Assembly (NCBI RefSeq): GCF_004634245.1
Contig: NZ_SJTF01000007.1
Span: 62,001 to 126,000, forward strand
Direction of reading: 5' to 3'
Length of the DNA: 64,000 nt
DNA from: Flavobacterium foetidum
Lineage (GTDB): Bacteria > Bacteroidota > Bacteroidia > Flavobacteriales > Flavobacteriaceae
The notes under the pieces were generated by a model. The model was not told the origin of the DNA and ran no database searches. It was given only the letters and a program-made list of their open reading frames with translations. Position 1 is the first letter of the stretch. Every line of letters starts with the position of its first letter. Made by a program: the position numbers and the translations under genes. Shown piece after piece: positions 46,938-55,115 of this stretch.

Positions 46938-48131
46938 ATGAAAATGTTTAAATCTGAACAACCATCTCTTATCATTATCTTTTTATTTGTATTTCAAGTT
47001 GGAATTACGCAAAATAAAACACTATTCGTTTTTGATGAAAAAACCAAAGCTCCCATTGAGAATGCAAACATTACTTATATTGACTTAAATGAAGGAACAT
47101 TAACCAACACCGAGGGTAAAGCATCAATTACTATTAAAAATTCTCAAATAAAAATATCCAGTTTAGGCTTCGAAGATGTCATTTTAGATGCTGAAAAACT
47201 AATCATTTCTGATACTATTTTTATGTCGTCTTCGATGGTTCAATTAGATGAAATTGTGATAAAATCTTTCAATCTTAATAAAGCTTTGCAATATGTATTA
47301 GATAATTATGAAAAATTATACCCCAATACTCCATTTGAAAAAGAATGTAATTTTAAAGAAACGGTTTTGATTGATAATCAACTCAAGAGATTAATCTTAA
47401 CAAAAGTAAATTGGTGGGACAAAACTTATAGACTTCAAAACAATAGCGATATAAAACTAAGATTAGGGACAATTGATTACAATAAAAACATTCCTCTGAA
47501 TATATATGTTGATGTACCTCGCATTAATGAAAATAAAAGCGGATATATAGTTCCAAATTCTTTAATTAACTCCATCTACCTCAATACTTATCTCTCAAAT
47601 TTCATAAAATACAATAAAAACATTGTCAGTACGGTCGAGCAATCACCTCCTGATCAAATCATTGTATCATTTGAATCGGAATGGGACACTGTTAAAGAAA
47701 TTTCTAATCGCTCTAGAGGCAAGATTACTTTTGATAAAAAATCAAGAGCAATATTAGATTTTACAACCATTACAGAATACAAAAATAACTTGGTGAAAAA
47801 GAATATTAAAGAGAATCAAAAAGAATCTGTTAACGAAACAAAAAGTACAGCAACAAGATTAACATTTTATAAAACAATAAGCAATGTATGGTCCTTAAAG
47901 ACTTTTGAAGCTAAAATAGAAGGTTCAATTTCATATGATAATATAACACATCCGTCTCTTTTTGAAAACTCAATTTATGTTCTTAATGAAACCAACGTAA
48001 ACAAAGTAAATAATGATGGTTTGATTGACCTATCAAAACCAATATATCAAAATTTACCTTCTAAAACCATTATGAGTACAAACTCCATCATTTTAAGTAA
48101 ATCAGAAATTGATTTTATAGAAAATAAATAA
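46938..48131 (+). CDS. exported carboxypeptidase-regulatory-like domain protein, module A
   Basis: An exported protein with a signal peptide (LIIIFLFVFQVGITQ, ends near residue 25). It then has a CarboxypepD_reg-like beta-sandwich: KTKAPIENANITYIDLNEGTLTNTEGKASI and LGFEDVILDAE to about residue 95. The remaining 300 residues are mixed alpha/beta with no motif I recognise, although the arrangement NKALQYVLDNYEKLYPNTPFEKECNFKETV resembles proteins of the DUF5686/GLPGLI neighbourhood in Bacteroidota. It is 397 aa and lies 3 bp before the synthase-like gene. Module B has a shorter counterpart at 52262. It may be an envelope carrier, immunity or surface-exposure protein; no function is claimed. 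Confidence 0.7.
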   Translation: MKMFKSEQPSLIIIFLFVFQVGITQNKTLFVFDEKTKAPIENANITYIDLNEGTLTNTEGKASITIKNSQIKISSLGFEDVILDAEKLIISDTIFMSSSMVQLDEIVIKSFNLNKALQYVLDNYEKLYPNTPFEKECNFKETVLIDNQLKRLILTKVNWWDKTYRLQNNSDIKLRLGTIDYNKNIPLNIYVDVPRINENKSGYIVPNSLINSIYLNTYLSNFIKYNKNIVSTVEQSPPDQIIVSFESEWDTVKEISNRSRGKITFDKKSRAILDFTTITEYKNNLVKKNIKENQKESVNETKSTATRLTFYKTISNVWSLKTFEAKIEGSISYDNITHPSLFENSIYVLNETNVNKVNNDGLIDLSKPIYQNLPSKTIMSTNSIILSKSEIDFIENK

Positions 48132-48133
48132 AA

Positions 48134-49021
48134 ATGAAATTCCATACTTATATTCAGCGTTTAAATATTCCTAATAATGTAAAAAACAGCATACTGGATG
48201 AAGATTTTATAAAAAAAAATCCCATTTATTACCAGCATTATCCTTCTTTATTTGCAACTGCATTTTCTATATCAGAAAAAGAATTGAATTTACTCGATAT
48301 TGCAGGTTTTCTTTATTATCAGGCTACACTATTTACAGACAGTTTGATAGATGAAAAAGAGCTGTCAAAATTTTCGTTAATAACCATTTGTCAAGAAGAA
48401 AGCATTAAAATTTTGACTTCTGTTTACGGAATCGAAAACAATTTCTGGAAATTTTGGAACGCACGCAGAAATGAATATTTAGAAGCCATTTTTCTAGAAA
48501 AAGAACTTGTAAAAAAACAAATAGTCACACTTGACCAATATGAAGTTTTAGCAGATAAAAAGTCCTCATTTGGAAAGGTCGCTATTGACTGTTTATTTAG
48601 TCTTGACGCAAAAGACAATACTTTACATGAACAGCTGCTGCTTTCACATGCCTATTTTTCTACAGCCTTTCAACTGAATGATGACATCCAAGATTTTAAG
48701 GAAGATCTGAATAAAGGGCAATTTAACTGGGCAATTTATCTCCTTAATGAACAGAATATACCGATTAATGACCCCGAAATTTTAGAAAAATATTTATACA
48801 TAAGAGGCATTTCAAAAAAAATGTATCAACTCGGGATTGAATATTGTGAGAAAGCATTAAAAACTGTTCAGAAAATTCATGTGCCAAAATGGAAAAAAAT
48901 CTTACTGGATACAAAAAGAACTTTTGAAACAGCAATTATAGAAATTGATACTTATTTGGAAATTTTAACTTCTGAAATAAATCTTTCCACTAAAAAAGTT
49001 GCTAATATTTCTATTCAGTAA
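48134..49021 (+). CDS. isoprenoid-synthase-like protein, module A (N-terminal half of split gene)
   Basis: This all-helical protein resembles polyprenyl diphosphate synthases (class I fold). The second aspartate-rich motif is present as NDDIQDFKED (D183-D187, a DDxxD pattern); the first is reduced to TDSLID (D69-D73). It aligns with residues 1 to about 300 of the module B fusion at 53106, for example in the segments EEAIKIL / EESIKIL, GIENNFWKFWNARR / GLNKKFWGLWNLRK and SFGKVAIDCLF / ALGKIALDALF. At 295 aa it stops at TAA 49019-49021. The reading frame continues without a break into a cyclase-like half. Prenyl substrate use is not proven; the fold could be reused on peptides. Confidence 0.75.
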   Translation: MKFHTYIQRLNIPNNVKNSILDEDFIKKNPIYYQHYPSLFATAFSISEKELNLLDIAGFLYYQATLFTDSLIDEKELSKFSLITICQEESIKILTSVYGIENNFWKFWNARRNEYLEAIFLEKELVKKQIVTLDQYEVLADKKSSFGKVAIDCLFSLDAKDNTLHEQLLLSHAYFSTAFQLNDDIQDFKEDLNKGQFNWAIYLLNEQNIPINDPEILEKYLYIRGISKKMYQLGIEYCEKALKTVQKIHVPKWKKILLDTKRTFETAIIEIDTYLEILTSEINLSTKKVANISIQ

Positions 49022-50020
49022 AGCATCAATACAGCCGTCGGTTACTTAAAATCAAAACAGCAGGAAAATGGTACATGGCGCGAATACGTAAATCAGGGAG
49101 GAATAAGCAATACATGGTCTACAGCTTTTATTTTGTCTAAGATTTCAGAAAGCTCAAAATTGAAACTTGTTTTCACAGATGAAATAACAAAAGCTTTTCT
49201 ATTTTTAAGCAGCAATCCTACTTTGAAGCTTTGGAGTTACAACACAACATGGATTGAAGATGCTGATTCTACAAATTTTGTTTTTTTATCTTATTTCTTT
49301 AACGATAAAATTATCGATAAACAGCTTCTGTCCAAATGGAAAACATTTCAAAGAACTGAAGGCGCGTTTTCAACTTACTCTCAAAACAGCAATTTAATAG
49401 ATGCCCTCAATGACCAATACATAACTGATGTAACTGGATGGCTGTCAAATCATAACTGTGTGAGCGCAGTAAGCTTTTATCTTTTAGCAAATCAAGATTC
49501 AAAAAGTGAATCTTATACAAAAATCAAGACCTATTTTGACATAAACTTTAATGATAAAACCAAATCTTATTGGTGGACAAATGATATATACACGTACTAC
49601 TATTTGGCAAAAACATATCTTTTGATAAAGGAAAATGAAAAACTGGACTTTATTATTAATGAAGTAAAAATAAAACAAAACCCAAACGGAAGCTTTTCAG
49701 ACAGCTATGGAGAGAACTTTTTTTATACAGGTCTGGCTTTAGAGATTTTATTATTGAAAGAAGATGGTAGCTTAGATTTACAAATAGAGAAAACAATTAC
49801 TTTTTTACTTAAAAATCAATTTACAGATGGCTCTTGGGAAAATTCAAATGCATTGCAGATTCCCGATTCACGAGATGCAAGCCCTGTTGACTATCATTTT
49901 CCTATTGCAAATTATGGACTAAATGTTCGTGCAAAAGAGTTCAACAGGCTCTTTACAACCTCATCAATTCTTAAATCCTTATCCGTTTATGACACCAGAT
50001 CTGATTCCGATACTTTCTAA
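49022..50020 (+). pseudogene. terpene-cyclase-like (alpha/alpha toroid) half, module A, behind in-frame stop
   Basis: This segment is in the same frame as the preceding gene, right after its TAA, and has no ATG near its start. The first possible starts, such as TTG 49133, would cut off the first repeat (VGYLKSKQQENGTW). It carries QW-like repeats (QENGTW, QNPNGSF, NQFTDGSW) typical of class II terpene cyclases and prenyltransferases, and aligns with residues from about 315 of the module B fusion. The class II DxDD motif (DADD in module B) is DADS here, at 49259-49270, losing the last Asp. So this is the second half of a fusion gene broken by one nonsense codon, or a divergent split gene translated from a non-ATG start. 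I favour a decaying copy. Confidence 0.65.
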
Positions 50021-51158
50021 AGAAATTACATTTAACCCTATCAATAAAAATGATTATTTTATTCATCAAACGGTCTATGACCATAGGGTACGAATTTCTC
50101 AGGATTTATATTGTTTTTTGCAACTTATAGATAACCAGAAAAGTTTAGAAATAATTATTCTTGAATATAATACAAAATACGATTCAATTGTAACCTACGA
50201 TTTTGCTTATGACTTTTTATATCAGAAATTAGCAAAATTTGGAATTATAGAAAGTCCAGATATCCAAATAAAACCAGATCTTAAGCCTGCTTATCTAAAA
50301 CTTAGCTTCATTGTTATAAGCGAAAAAACAGCTTCTAAATTAACTAAATATTTAAAATTTCTATTTCTGCCAAGGATTTTAATAAGTGTCCTGATTATAT
50401 CAGTCATTACATTAGCATTTAGTTTTTATTTCTTCAATAATCAAATAATGCATTCCAGCATGGCAAAGTCCGAATGGCTTTTTCTTTTTCTATTAAGTTT
50501 TATTGGCGTTACATTTCATGAATTTGGCCACGCATCTGCAGCAAATTATTATGGCGCCAGACATGGTGGCATAGGTGGCGGATTCTATTTATTTATGCCT
50601 GTATATTTTGCTGATGTAACTGATATCTGGAAGTTACCTAAAAAGGAACGGATTATTGTAAACATGGCTGGAATGTATTTTGAAATCATATATGTTGTTT
50701 TTTTAATTGTATTAGGTTTAATTTTTAATTATCAAACCTTAATTATTCTGGCTTGCATCTTTTCTATATCAATACTGCATAGTTTAAATCCGTTTGCTCG
50801 AAGTGATGGATATTGGATTTTATCTGATGCACTTGAAAAGCCAAATTTAATGTTTCACGGTTTTTTAAGAATAAAACATATTTTCAAATCAAAAACAAAT
50901 TGGCAAAAAATGGATTACTTTTTATTAGTATACGGCTTGATCTGTATTTGTTTTATTGTGTTTTTTTTATATTTCGTAGTTATAAAAAATCCAGATTCAA
51001 TTTTGTACTTTCCTCAAAATATTAAAAAATTTGCGGCAAACCTATTTGCATCAAACTCACATTTTTCTTTAGCCGAATTAGGTAAACTATTTATTCCGTT
51101 ATTATTTTTTTACTTAGTATTTGGTCTTTTAAAAAAACTGATTCCTAAAAAAATATAA
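49989..51158 (+). CDS. M50-type membrane metalloprotease with PqqD/RRE-like N-terminus, module A
   Basis: This is an integral-membrane zinc protease of the site-2/YydH group. Residues 1-95 form a PqqD-like domain (FCFLQLIDNQKSLEIIILEYN pattern), the fold that binds RiPP leader peptides. About six hydrophobic helices follow. The zinc site is HEFGH (H177, H181) and the third ligand motif is NPFARSDG (D273). A conserved GGIGGGFYLFMPVYFADVTDIW segment lies between them. I start at ATG 49989, overlapping the previous frame by 32 nt, because it aligns with the module B start (55102). At 389 aa it is complete. It probably cleaves or binds the precursor leader at the membrane. The RRE assignment is by pattern only. 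Confidence 0.8.
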   Translation: MTPDLIPILSKEITFNPINKNDYFIHQTVYDHRVRISQDLYCFLQLIDNQKSLEIIILEYNTKYDSIVTYDFAYDFLYQKLAKFGIIESPDIQIKPDLKPAYLKLSFIVISEKTASKLTKYLKFLFLPRILISVLIISVITLAFSFYFFNNQIMHSSMAKSEWLFLFLLSFIGVTFHEFGHASAANYYGARHGGIGGGFYLFMPVYFADVTDIWKLPKKERIIVNMAGMYFEIIYVVFLIVLGLIFNYQTLIILACIFSISILHSLNPFARSDGYWILSDALEKPNLMFHGFLRIKHIFKSKTNWQKMDYFLLVYGLICICFIVFFLYFVVIKNPDSILYFPQNIKKFAANLFASNSHFSLAELGKLFIPLLFFYLVFGLLKKLIPKKI

Positions 51159-51290
51159 TTATTCTTTTCCACTTTTTATCAAATTAAAATCTAATTCTAT
51201 AGTAAACACTTGAAAATCAGAACAAATAAGTCATTACCCTACATCATACAAAAAATTGATTTTAAACAACTTAAAATCAATTTTACCATA

Positions 51291-51326
51291 AATTCCTGAA
51301 TTACATGTCGAAATTCCCGAATCTCG
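51291..51326 (+). promoter_or_regulatory. shared regulatory box, module B copy
   Basis: AATTCCTGAATTACATGTCG followed by AAATTCCCGAATCTCG. It matches the module A box over almost its whole length and ends 11 nt before the -33 TTG, as there. Confidence 0.65.
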
Positions 51327-51337
51327 ACATACAACAG

Positions 51338-51368
51338 TTGCAATCTGTAAGTACTTACAATAGTTTTG
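51338..51368 (+). promoter_or_regulatory. module B promoter (TTG-N20-TAGTTTTG)
   Basis: TTG at 51338-51340 and TAGTTTTG at 51361-51368, 20 nt apart. The -7 element and the following GAATT are identical to module A. Confidence 0.68.
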
Positions 51369-51426
51369 AATTCGGAAGCTCTCTAGGTATGATTTGATAA
51401 AAGAATTATACATTTCTATTAAAACC

Positions 51427-51442
51427 GTAATTGGCCAATTAC
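51427..51442. promoter_or_regulatory. 16-bp palindrome in the module B leader
   Basis: GTAATTGGCCAATTAC, perfect palindrome, same core and same position relative to the -7 element (about 58 nt) as the 18-bp copy at 46429. Confidence 0.65.
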
Positions 51443-51485
51443 AAAGCTGTATTAAAATAGTTTAACCATTAAAAATTTAAAGTAA

Positions 51486-51614
51486 ATGAATCCAGAATTG
51501 ATAAAAGATTTTTCTATAGAAGAATTAGAATCACGTTTAGAAATGAAAGCGTGGGTGGAAATAGCGCCTTGTAATGACCCAAGTCATTGTCATCCGGTAG
51601 AAGAACAGCAATAA
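51486..51614 (+). CDS. module B precursor peptide 1 (42 aa, CX5C)
   Basis: This putative RiPP precursor has the leader KDFSIEELESRLEM (residues 7-20), then KAW and a short core with two Cys, CNDPSHC (C29 and C35), ending HPVEEQQ. The leader is shared with the other module B peptides and, more distantly, with module A. It is the first gene of the module B transcript. The two Cys suit a disulfide; the redox gene at 56292 supports this. The leader cleavage site is unknown. Confidence 0.78.
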   Translation: MNPELIKDFSIEELESRLEMKAWVEIAPCNDPSHCHPVEEQQ

Positions 51615-51633
51615 TAATTTTAAAAATATAAAA

Positions 51634-51765
51634 ATGAAAACAGATCAAAAATTAATGGATGAATTTTCAGTCGAAGAATTAGAATGTCGACTTGAAATGA
51701 CTGCTTGGATTACACTTAGAGACTGTCCGGGAGATCAATGTTCTGGAGGCGAGCAGCCACAGTAA
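51634..51765 (+). CDS. module B precursor peptide 2 (43 aa, CX4C)
   Basis: The leader here is DEFSVEELECRLEM, with one extra Cys in the leader (C19 replacing the Ser/Ala seen in the others), then TAW. The core has CPGDQC (C32, C37) followed by SGGEQPQ. It starts 19 bp after the preceding peptide. The variable core on a constant leader is typical of RiPP families. Confidence 0.78.
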   Translation: MKTDQKLMDEFSVEELECRLEMTAWITLRDCPGDQCSGGEQPQ

Positions 51766-51833
51766 TGTTTAAGAAATCGAATAGTTTTCATTCGTTCTCC
51801 CATAATCAATTAATTTCTAAGCAATAACCAATT

Positions 51834-51968
51834 ATGAAAGCAAAGCAAAGTCTAGTAAACGAATTTTCAATAGAAGAATTAGAATCTCGTTTGGAAATGA
51901 AAGGATGGCTGTCAATTGAAGCTTGCGACGATGCAAGTCACTGCCACCCTGTAGAAGAGCAACAATAA
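51834..51968 (+). CDS. module B precursor peptide 3 (44 aa, CX5C)
   Basis: The leader is NEFSIEELESRLEM then KGW, and the core has CDDASHC (C31, C37) with the tail HPVEEQQ identical to peptide 1. It is a recent duplicate of peptide 1 with a changed ring sequence. The 68-bp gap before it suggests that the four genes arose as two duplicated pairs. Confidence 0.78.
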   Translation: MKAKQSLVNEFSIEELESRLEMKGWLSIEACDDASHCHPVEEQQ

Positions 51969-51987
51969 TAATTTAAAAAAAGTAAAA

Positions 51988-52122
51988 ATGAAAAGAGAAC
52001 AAAACCTGTTAACTGAATTCTCAGTAGAAGAATTAGAAGCCCGTCTGGAAATGAAAGGCTGGATAACTTACTGCCCAGGGAGTTCTTGCGGCGGAGATAC
52101 TCCAGTAGAAGAGGTTGAATAA
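51988..52122 (+). CDS. module B precursor peptide 4 (44 aa, CX4C)
   Basis: The leader is TEFSVEELEARLEM then KGW. The core has CPGSSC (C29, C34), then GGDTPVEEVE. It pairs with peptide 2 by the CPGxxC ring. It starts 19 bp after peptide 3, the same spacing as between peptides 1 and 2, so a two-gene unit was duplicated. Confidence 0.78.
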   Translation: MKREQNLLTEFSVEELEARLEMKGWITYCPGSSCGGDTPVEEVE

Positions 52123-52177
52123 TTTAGCAGTACATTTCGATTAATTACTTTTAGAAAATGTTTGCATAATACTTAAT

Positions 52178-52226
52178 AAACAACAACTTTTTAGAGTTTA
52201 TATTGACTTTAAAAATGTTGTTGTTT
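52178..52226 (+). terminator. hairpin attenuator between module B precursors and enzymes
   Basis: AAACAACAAC (52178-52187) and GTTGTTGTTT (52217-52226) pair perfectly, and an inner TTTTTA/TAAAAA pair extends the stem. It lies 56 bp past the last precursor and 35 bp before the next gene, as in module A. Confidence 0.6.
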
Positions 52227-52261
52227 AATTATATCCTTTACACAAGAATAACCAAAAATAG

Positions 52262-53116
52262 ATGAAGAGATTTTTAATACTTTCTGCTATAATTTTAAAA
52301 TCAAATTTATGCATCTCACAACTTAGAGGAAAATGCATAGACTCGACTGGCAAACCAATTCCTTATGTTAACATAGGAATTTCAGACACCTCTGTCGGCA
52401 CAGTCACTGATTTAAATGGTGACTTCATAATCAACAACAAAACACTGCAAGAAAATATACTAATTATTGCTTCGCATATTGGTTATGAAACCAAATCATA
52501 CACTTCTGTCAAAAATGCAGAAATTGAAATTGTGATGACACAAATAGGTTTTCAATTAGACGAAGTAAAAATTGAAACTTTAAAATTTACAGATGAAAAA
52601 AAAATTGGAAACAATTCGTTGAGCAAACATGTACTTGTTGGTTTTTCTTCTAAAAATTTAGGTGCAGAAGTGGGCAAATTTTTCAAAAATCAAAAAAATA
52701 AAAAAATAAAAATAGAAAAAATTCATTTTGAAATTGCTGAACTCGGGTATAAAAAAGGAACTTTTAGAATTAATTTTTATAATGCTGAAAACGATAAGAA
52801 CATTGAAAAAGTGAGACTTAATAATGATGATATCATTATGGATGTTGAAAAAACTGGTGACGTCGATATTGATATAAAAAGTAATAACCTAATACTTGAA
52901 AATGACTTTCTAGTTTCTATTGAATGTATAAATGTTGTTGAAAAAGAGAATCAAGATCCAAAAGAAAAGAAAATAATATATTTCAGCTCGAATGTTTTCT
53001 GCGGACCTGTTTATAGACGTTCAAATAATCTGATAAAATGGAACTCTAAAAAAGAAAAATATGATATGGGATTAGGGATTCAATTATTTGTAAAATATCA
53101 AACAAATGAAAATTAA
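52262..53116 (+). CDS. exported carboxypeptidase-regulatory-like domain protein, module B
   Basis: An exported protein with a signal peptide (ends at CISQ, residue 20) and a CarboxypepD_reg-like beta-sandwich: LRGKCIDSTGKPIPYVNIGIS, VGTVTDLNGDFII and ASHIGYETKSY, to about residue 100. The C-terminal 180 residues have a beta-rich pattern (FRINFYNAENDKN, LENDFLVSIECIN) that I do not recognise. It matches the position but not the length of the module A protein at 46938 (284 against 397 aa). It overlaps the next gene by 11 nt. It probably sits in the periplasm or outer membrane and may help carry, display or protect against the peptide. No function is claimed. Confidence 0.7.
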   Translation: MKRFLILSAIILKSNLCISQLRGKCIDSTGKPIPYVNIGISDTSVGTVTDLNGDFIINNKTLQENILIIASHIGYETKSYTSVKNAEIEIVMTQIGFQLDEVKIETLKFTDEKKIGNNSLSKHVLVGFSSKNLGAEVGKFFKNQKNKKIKIEKIHFEIAELGYKKGTFRINFYNAENDKNIEKVRLNNDDIIMDVEKTGDVDIDIKSNNLILENDFLVSIECINVVEKENQDPKEKKIIYFSSNVFCGPVYRRSNNLIKWNSKKEKYDMGLGIQLFVKYQTNEN

Positions 53117-55115
53117 TAATCCAATACACCATCAGAATTTCATCTCCTATATGGAGGATCTTCCATTTGACAAAGAAACAATTGAGATAATTCTTAAAAG
53201 CTGTAGCTTAGGCAACAATCCAAAGTTTTATCTCGAGTATGCATCACTTTTTCAAAACAGCTTCAGAATCAAAGATTCCGAAGAAAAAGTAAAACTTTTA
53301 AATATCGCTGGTTATCTCTGCTATATTTATTCTTTATTATTGGACACCTCTTTAGACAAAGATACAAAACATAATAATTTACTTCTTTCAGGAATATTTT
53401 TAGAAGAAGCGATAAAGATATTGACTAGTCTATTTGGGCTAAATAAAAAATTCTGGGGTTTATGGAATCTTCGAAAAAAAGAAGTTTTTAACGCTTCAAA
53501 AATTGGTAAAGAAATATTCCATAACTCCGAAGTTTCCTTAGATGAATATGAGAAATTGTGCGATGCAAAATCTGCTTTAGGGAAAATTGCATTAGATGCA
53601 TTGTTTTTGTTGAGTGATAGTAATGATACAATGAAGTATGAAAAATTAATGGAATCTCATAAATATTTCTCCATTGGTTTTCAGATAAATGACGATATAG
53701 AGGATTTTATTGAAGACTATACAAATAAGGAATTCAATTTTGCCGTCTATACCTTCATTAACAAAAATGGTACGGATTTTACAGATATTAAAGATCTCAA
53801 AAAAATATTTTACATCAGTAACACCGCCACTGATTTATATAATTTAGCTCTCTCCTATTTTGAAAAAGCTTTAGTTGCAGCATTAGATGCTGGCGAAAAT
53901 ACATGGCTGAAGGCTATTTCCGGGAAAATAAAAGAAACTAAATCTGCGATTTCAAGTATAAATGATTACTTAACTATAATTAAGACAAAAACCTCGCTTA
54001 AAGAAAATCCAATAAAAATCAACTCTTTTCAATATCCGTTTGATAAAAACTCTGTAGTTGAACTTGGGCTTAATTATTTAATAAAAGAATGGGAAAAAGA
54101 TTACCCCGAAGCCAAGCATATAATGGTTCTGTCCGATTATGAAGGATTTAAAAATGAGACAGAGCTGCATATAACAGATATATTTCAGAGGGGTATTATT
54201 ACCAACAATTTAATTGACATTAATACTAATGTCTCCATCGATTTTTCATCAGTAATCAACAATGAAATTAATTATCTTATTAAAAATAGAAACAATAATG
54301 GTGTTGGCTGTTGGAGTTATTTCCCTTCCGTCAAAGAAATAGCTCCAGATGCCGATGATTTAGGGCAAATGATGCAGGTTTTCATCAAATCTGACAGAAC
54401 TGATGTTTTAGAAGATTATTGTCTCGAGGGCATCAAAATTTTACTTAAAGACTGTTATGATGAAAAAACTGGCGGTATTGAAACCTGGATCATCCCGAAA
54501 GAAAATCAGAGCGAAAACCAAAAGACACAAAAAGAATTTAATGAAACAAAATGGGGATCTGGTCCAGATATAGATGTCATGGCAAATTTTCTATATGCTT
54601 TATGTATTAATAATTTTGAAAAGTATAAAGATGTTATTGAAAGTGGCACAAATTATATTCTTTCAAAGATAGAAACTGGTTTTTTTTGGAATTCCAGATG
54701 GTATTATGGATGGCAGTATGGAACAATGCTGTGTGTAAGACTAGGTTTTGAAGTCTTAAAAAATAATTCGAACCTAACTGAAAAATATCTTAACATACTT
54801 TTTAAAACAAAAGACTATATCATTAAAAACCAACAAAATGATGGAGGCTGGTCTGTTGCCTCAACAACTGCTACAGATCCTCTCAGCACAGCTTTCGCTT
54901 TGAGTACGCTTATGTTATATAAGAAATCAAGTAAGGATTATGTTGTATTTTCAAAAGGCATATCATTTCTAAATAAAACACAGCAAAAAGATGGTTCCTG
55001 GGATGCAGTTCCTTTTATTAAACCAAAGCTAAATGAACCATACAAAAGCAAAACAATTACATCAAGTTATGTCCTAAACACTTTAACAACGTATAATAAC
55101 AATGGTTACATATGA
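53106..55115 (+). CDS. fused isoprenoid-synthase-like / class II terpene-cyclase-like protein, module B
   Basis: A 669-aa cytoplasmic protein joining two terpene-enzyme-like folds. Residues 1 to about 290 are all helical and resemble polyprenyl synthases, with DTSLD (D80-D84) and NDDIEDF (D196-D200, DDxxD). Residues about 310-669 form an alpha/alpha toroid with the class II signature PDADDLG (D415, D417, D418) and QW repeats QQNDGGW (about 576) and QQKDGSW (about 626). Known bifunctional diterpene synthases carry the class II part first; here the order is reversed. The gene overlaps both neighbours (11 and 14 nt). A role in prenylating or cyclising the peptides, or making a terpenoid that joins them, is inference. 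Confidence 0.75.
   Translation: MKINNPIHHQNFISYMEDLPFDKETIEIILKSCSLGNNPKFYLEYASLFQNSFRIKDSEEKVKLLNIAGYLCYIYSLLLDTSLDKDTKHNNLLLSGIFLEEAIKILTSLFGLNKKFWGLWNLRKKEVFNASKIGKEIFHNSEVSLDEYEKLCDAKSALGKIALDALFLLSDSNDTMKYEKLMESHKYFSIGFQINDDIEDFIEDYTNKEFNFAVYTFINKNGTDFTDIKDLKKIFYISNTATDLYNLALSYFEKALVAALDAGENTWLKAISGKIKETKSAISSINDYLTIIKTKTSLKENPIKINSFQYPFDKNSVVELGLNYLIKEWEKDYPEAKHIMVLSDYEGFKNETELHITDIFQRGIITNNLIDINTNVSIDFSSVINNEINYLIKNRNNNGVGCWSYFPSVKEIAPDADDLGQMMQVFIKSDRTDVLEDYCLEGIKILLKDCYDEKTGGIETWIIPKENQSENQKTQKEFNETKWGSGPDIDVMANFLYALCINNFEKYKDVIESGTNYILSKIETGFFWNSRWYYGWQYGTMLCVRLGFEVLKNNSNLTEKYLNILFKTKDYIIKNQQNDGGWSVASTTATDPLSTAFALSTLMLYKKSSKDYVVFSKGISFLNKTQQKDGSWDAVPFIKPKLNEPYKSKTITSSYVLNTLTTYNNNGYI

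Larger units (their letters stand above)
51159..51485. promoter_or_regulatory. regulatory region of module B
   Basis: This region holds the shared box (51291-51326), a TTG-N20-TAGTTTTG promoter (51338-51368) and the palindrome (51427-51442). Its order and spacing mirror the module A region, showing that promoter and genes were duplicated together. Confidence 0.65.

Noticed and set aside
49019..49021. Selenocysteine or pyrrolysine recoding at the internal stop
   Set aside because: The codon is TAA, not TGA or TAG, and the module B homologue has no special residue at that linker.
53106..55115. Idea that the cyclase-like half is the missing LanC of the lanthipeptide operon
   Set aside because: Both folds are alpha/alpha toroids, but the Cys-Cys-His zinc ligands of LanC (CHG motif) are absent, and DADD and QW repeats point to the terpene cyclase branch.
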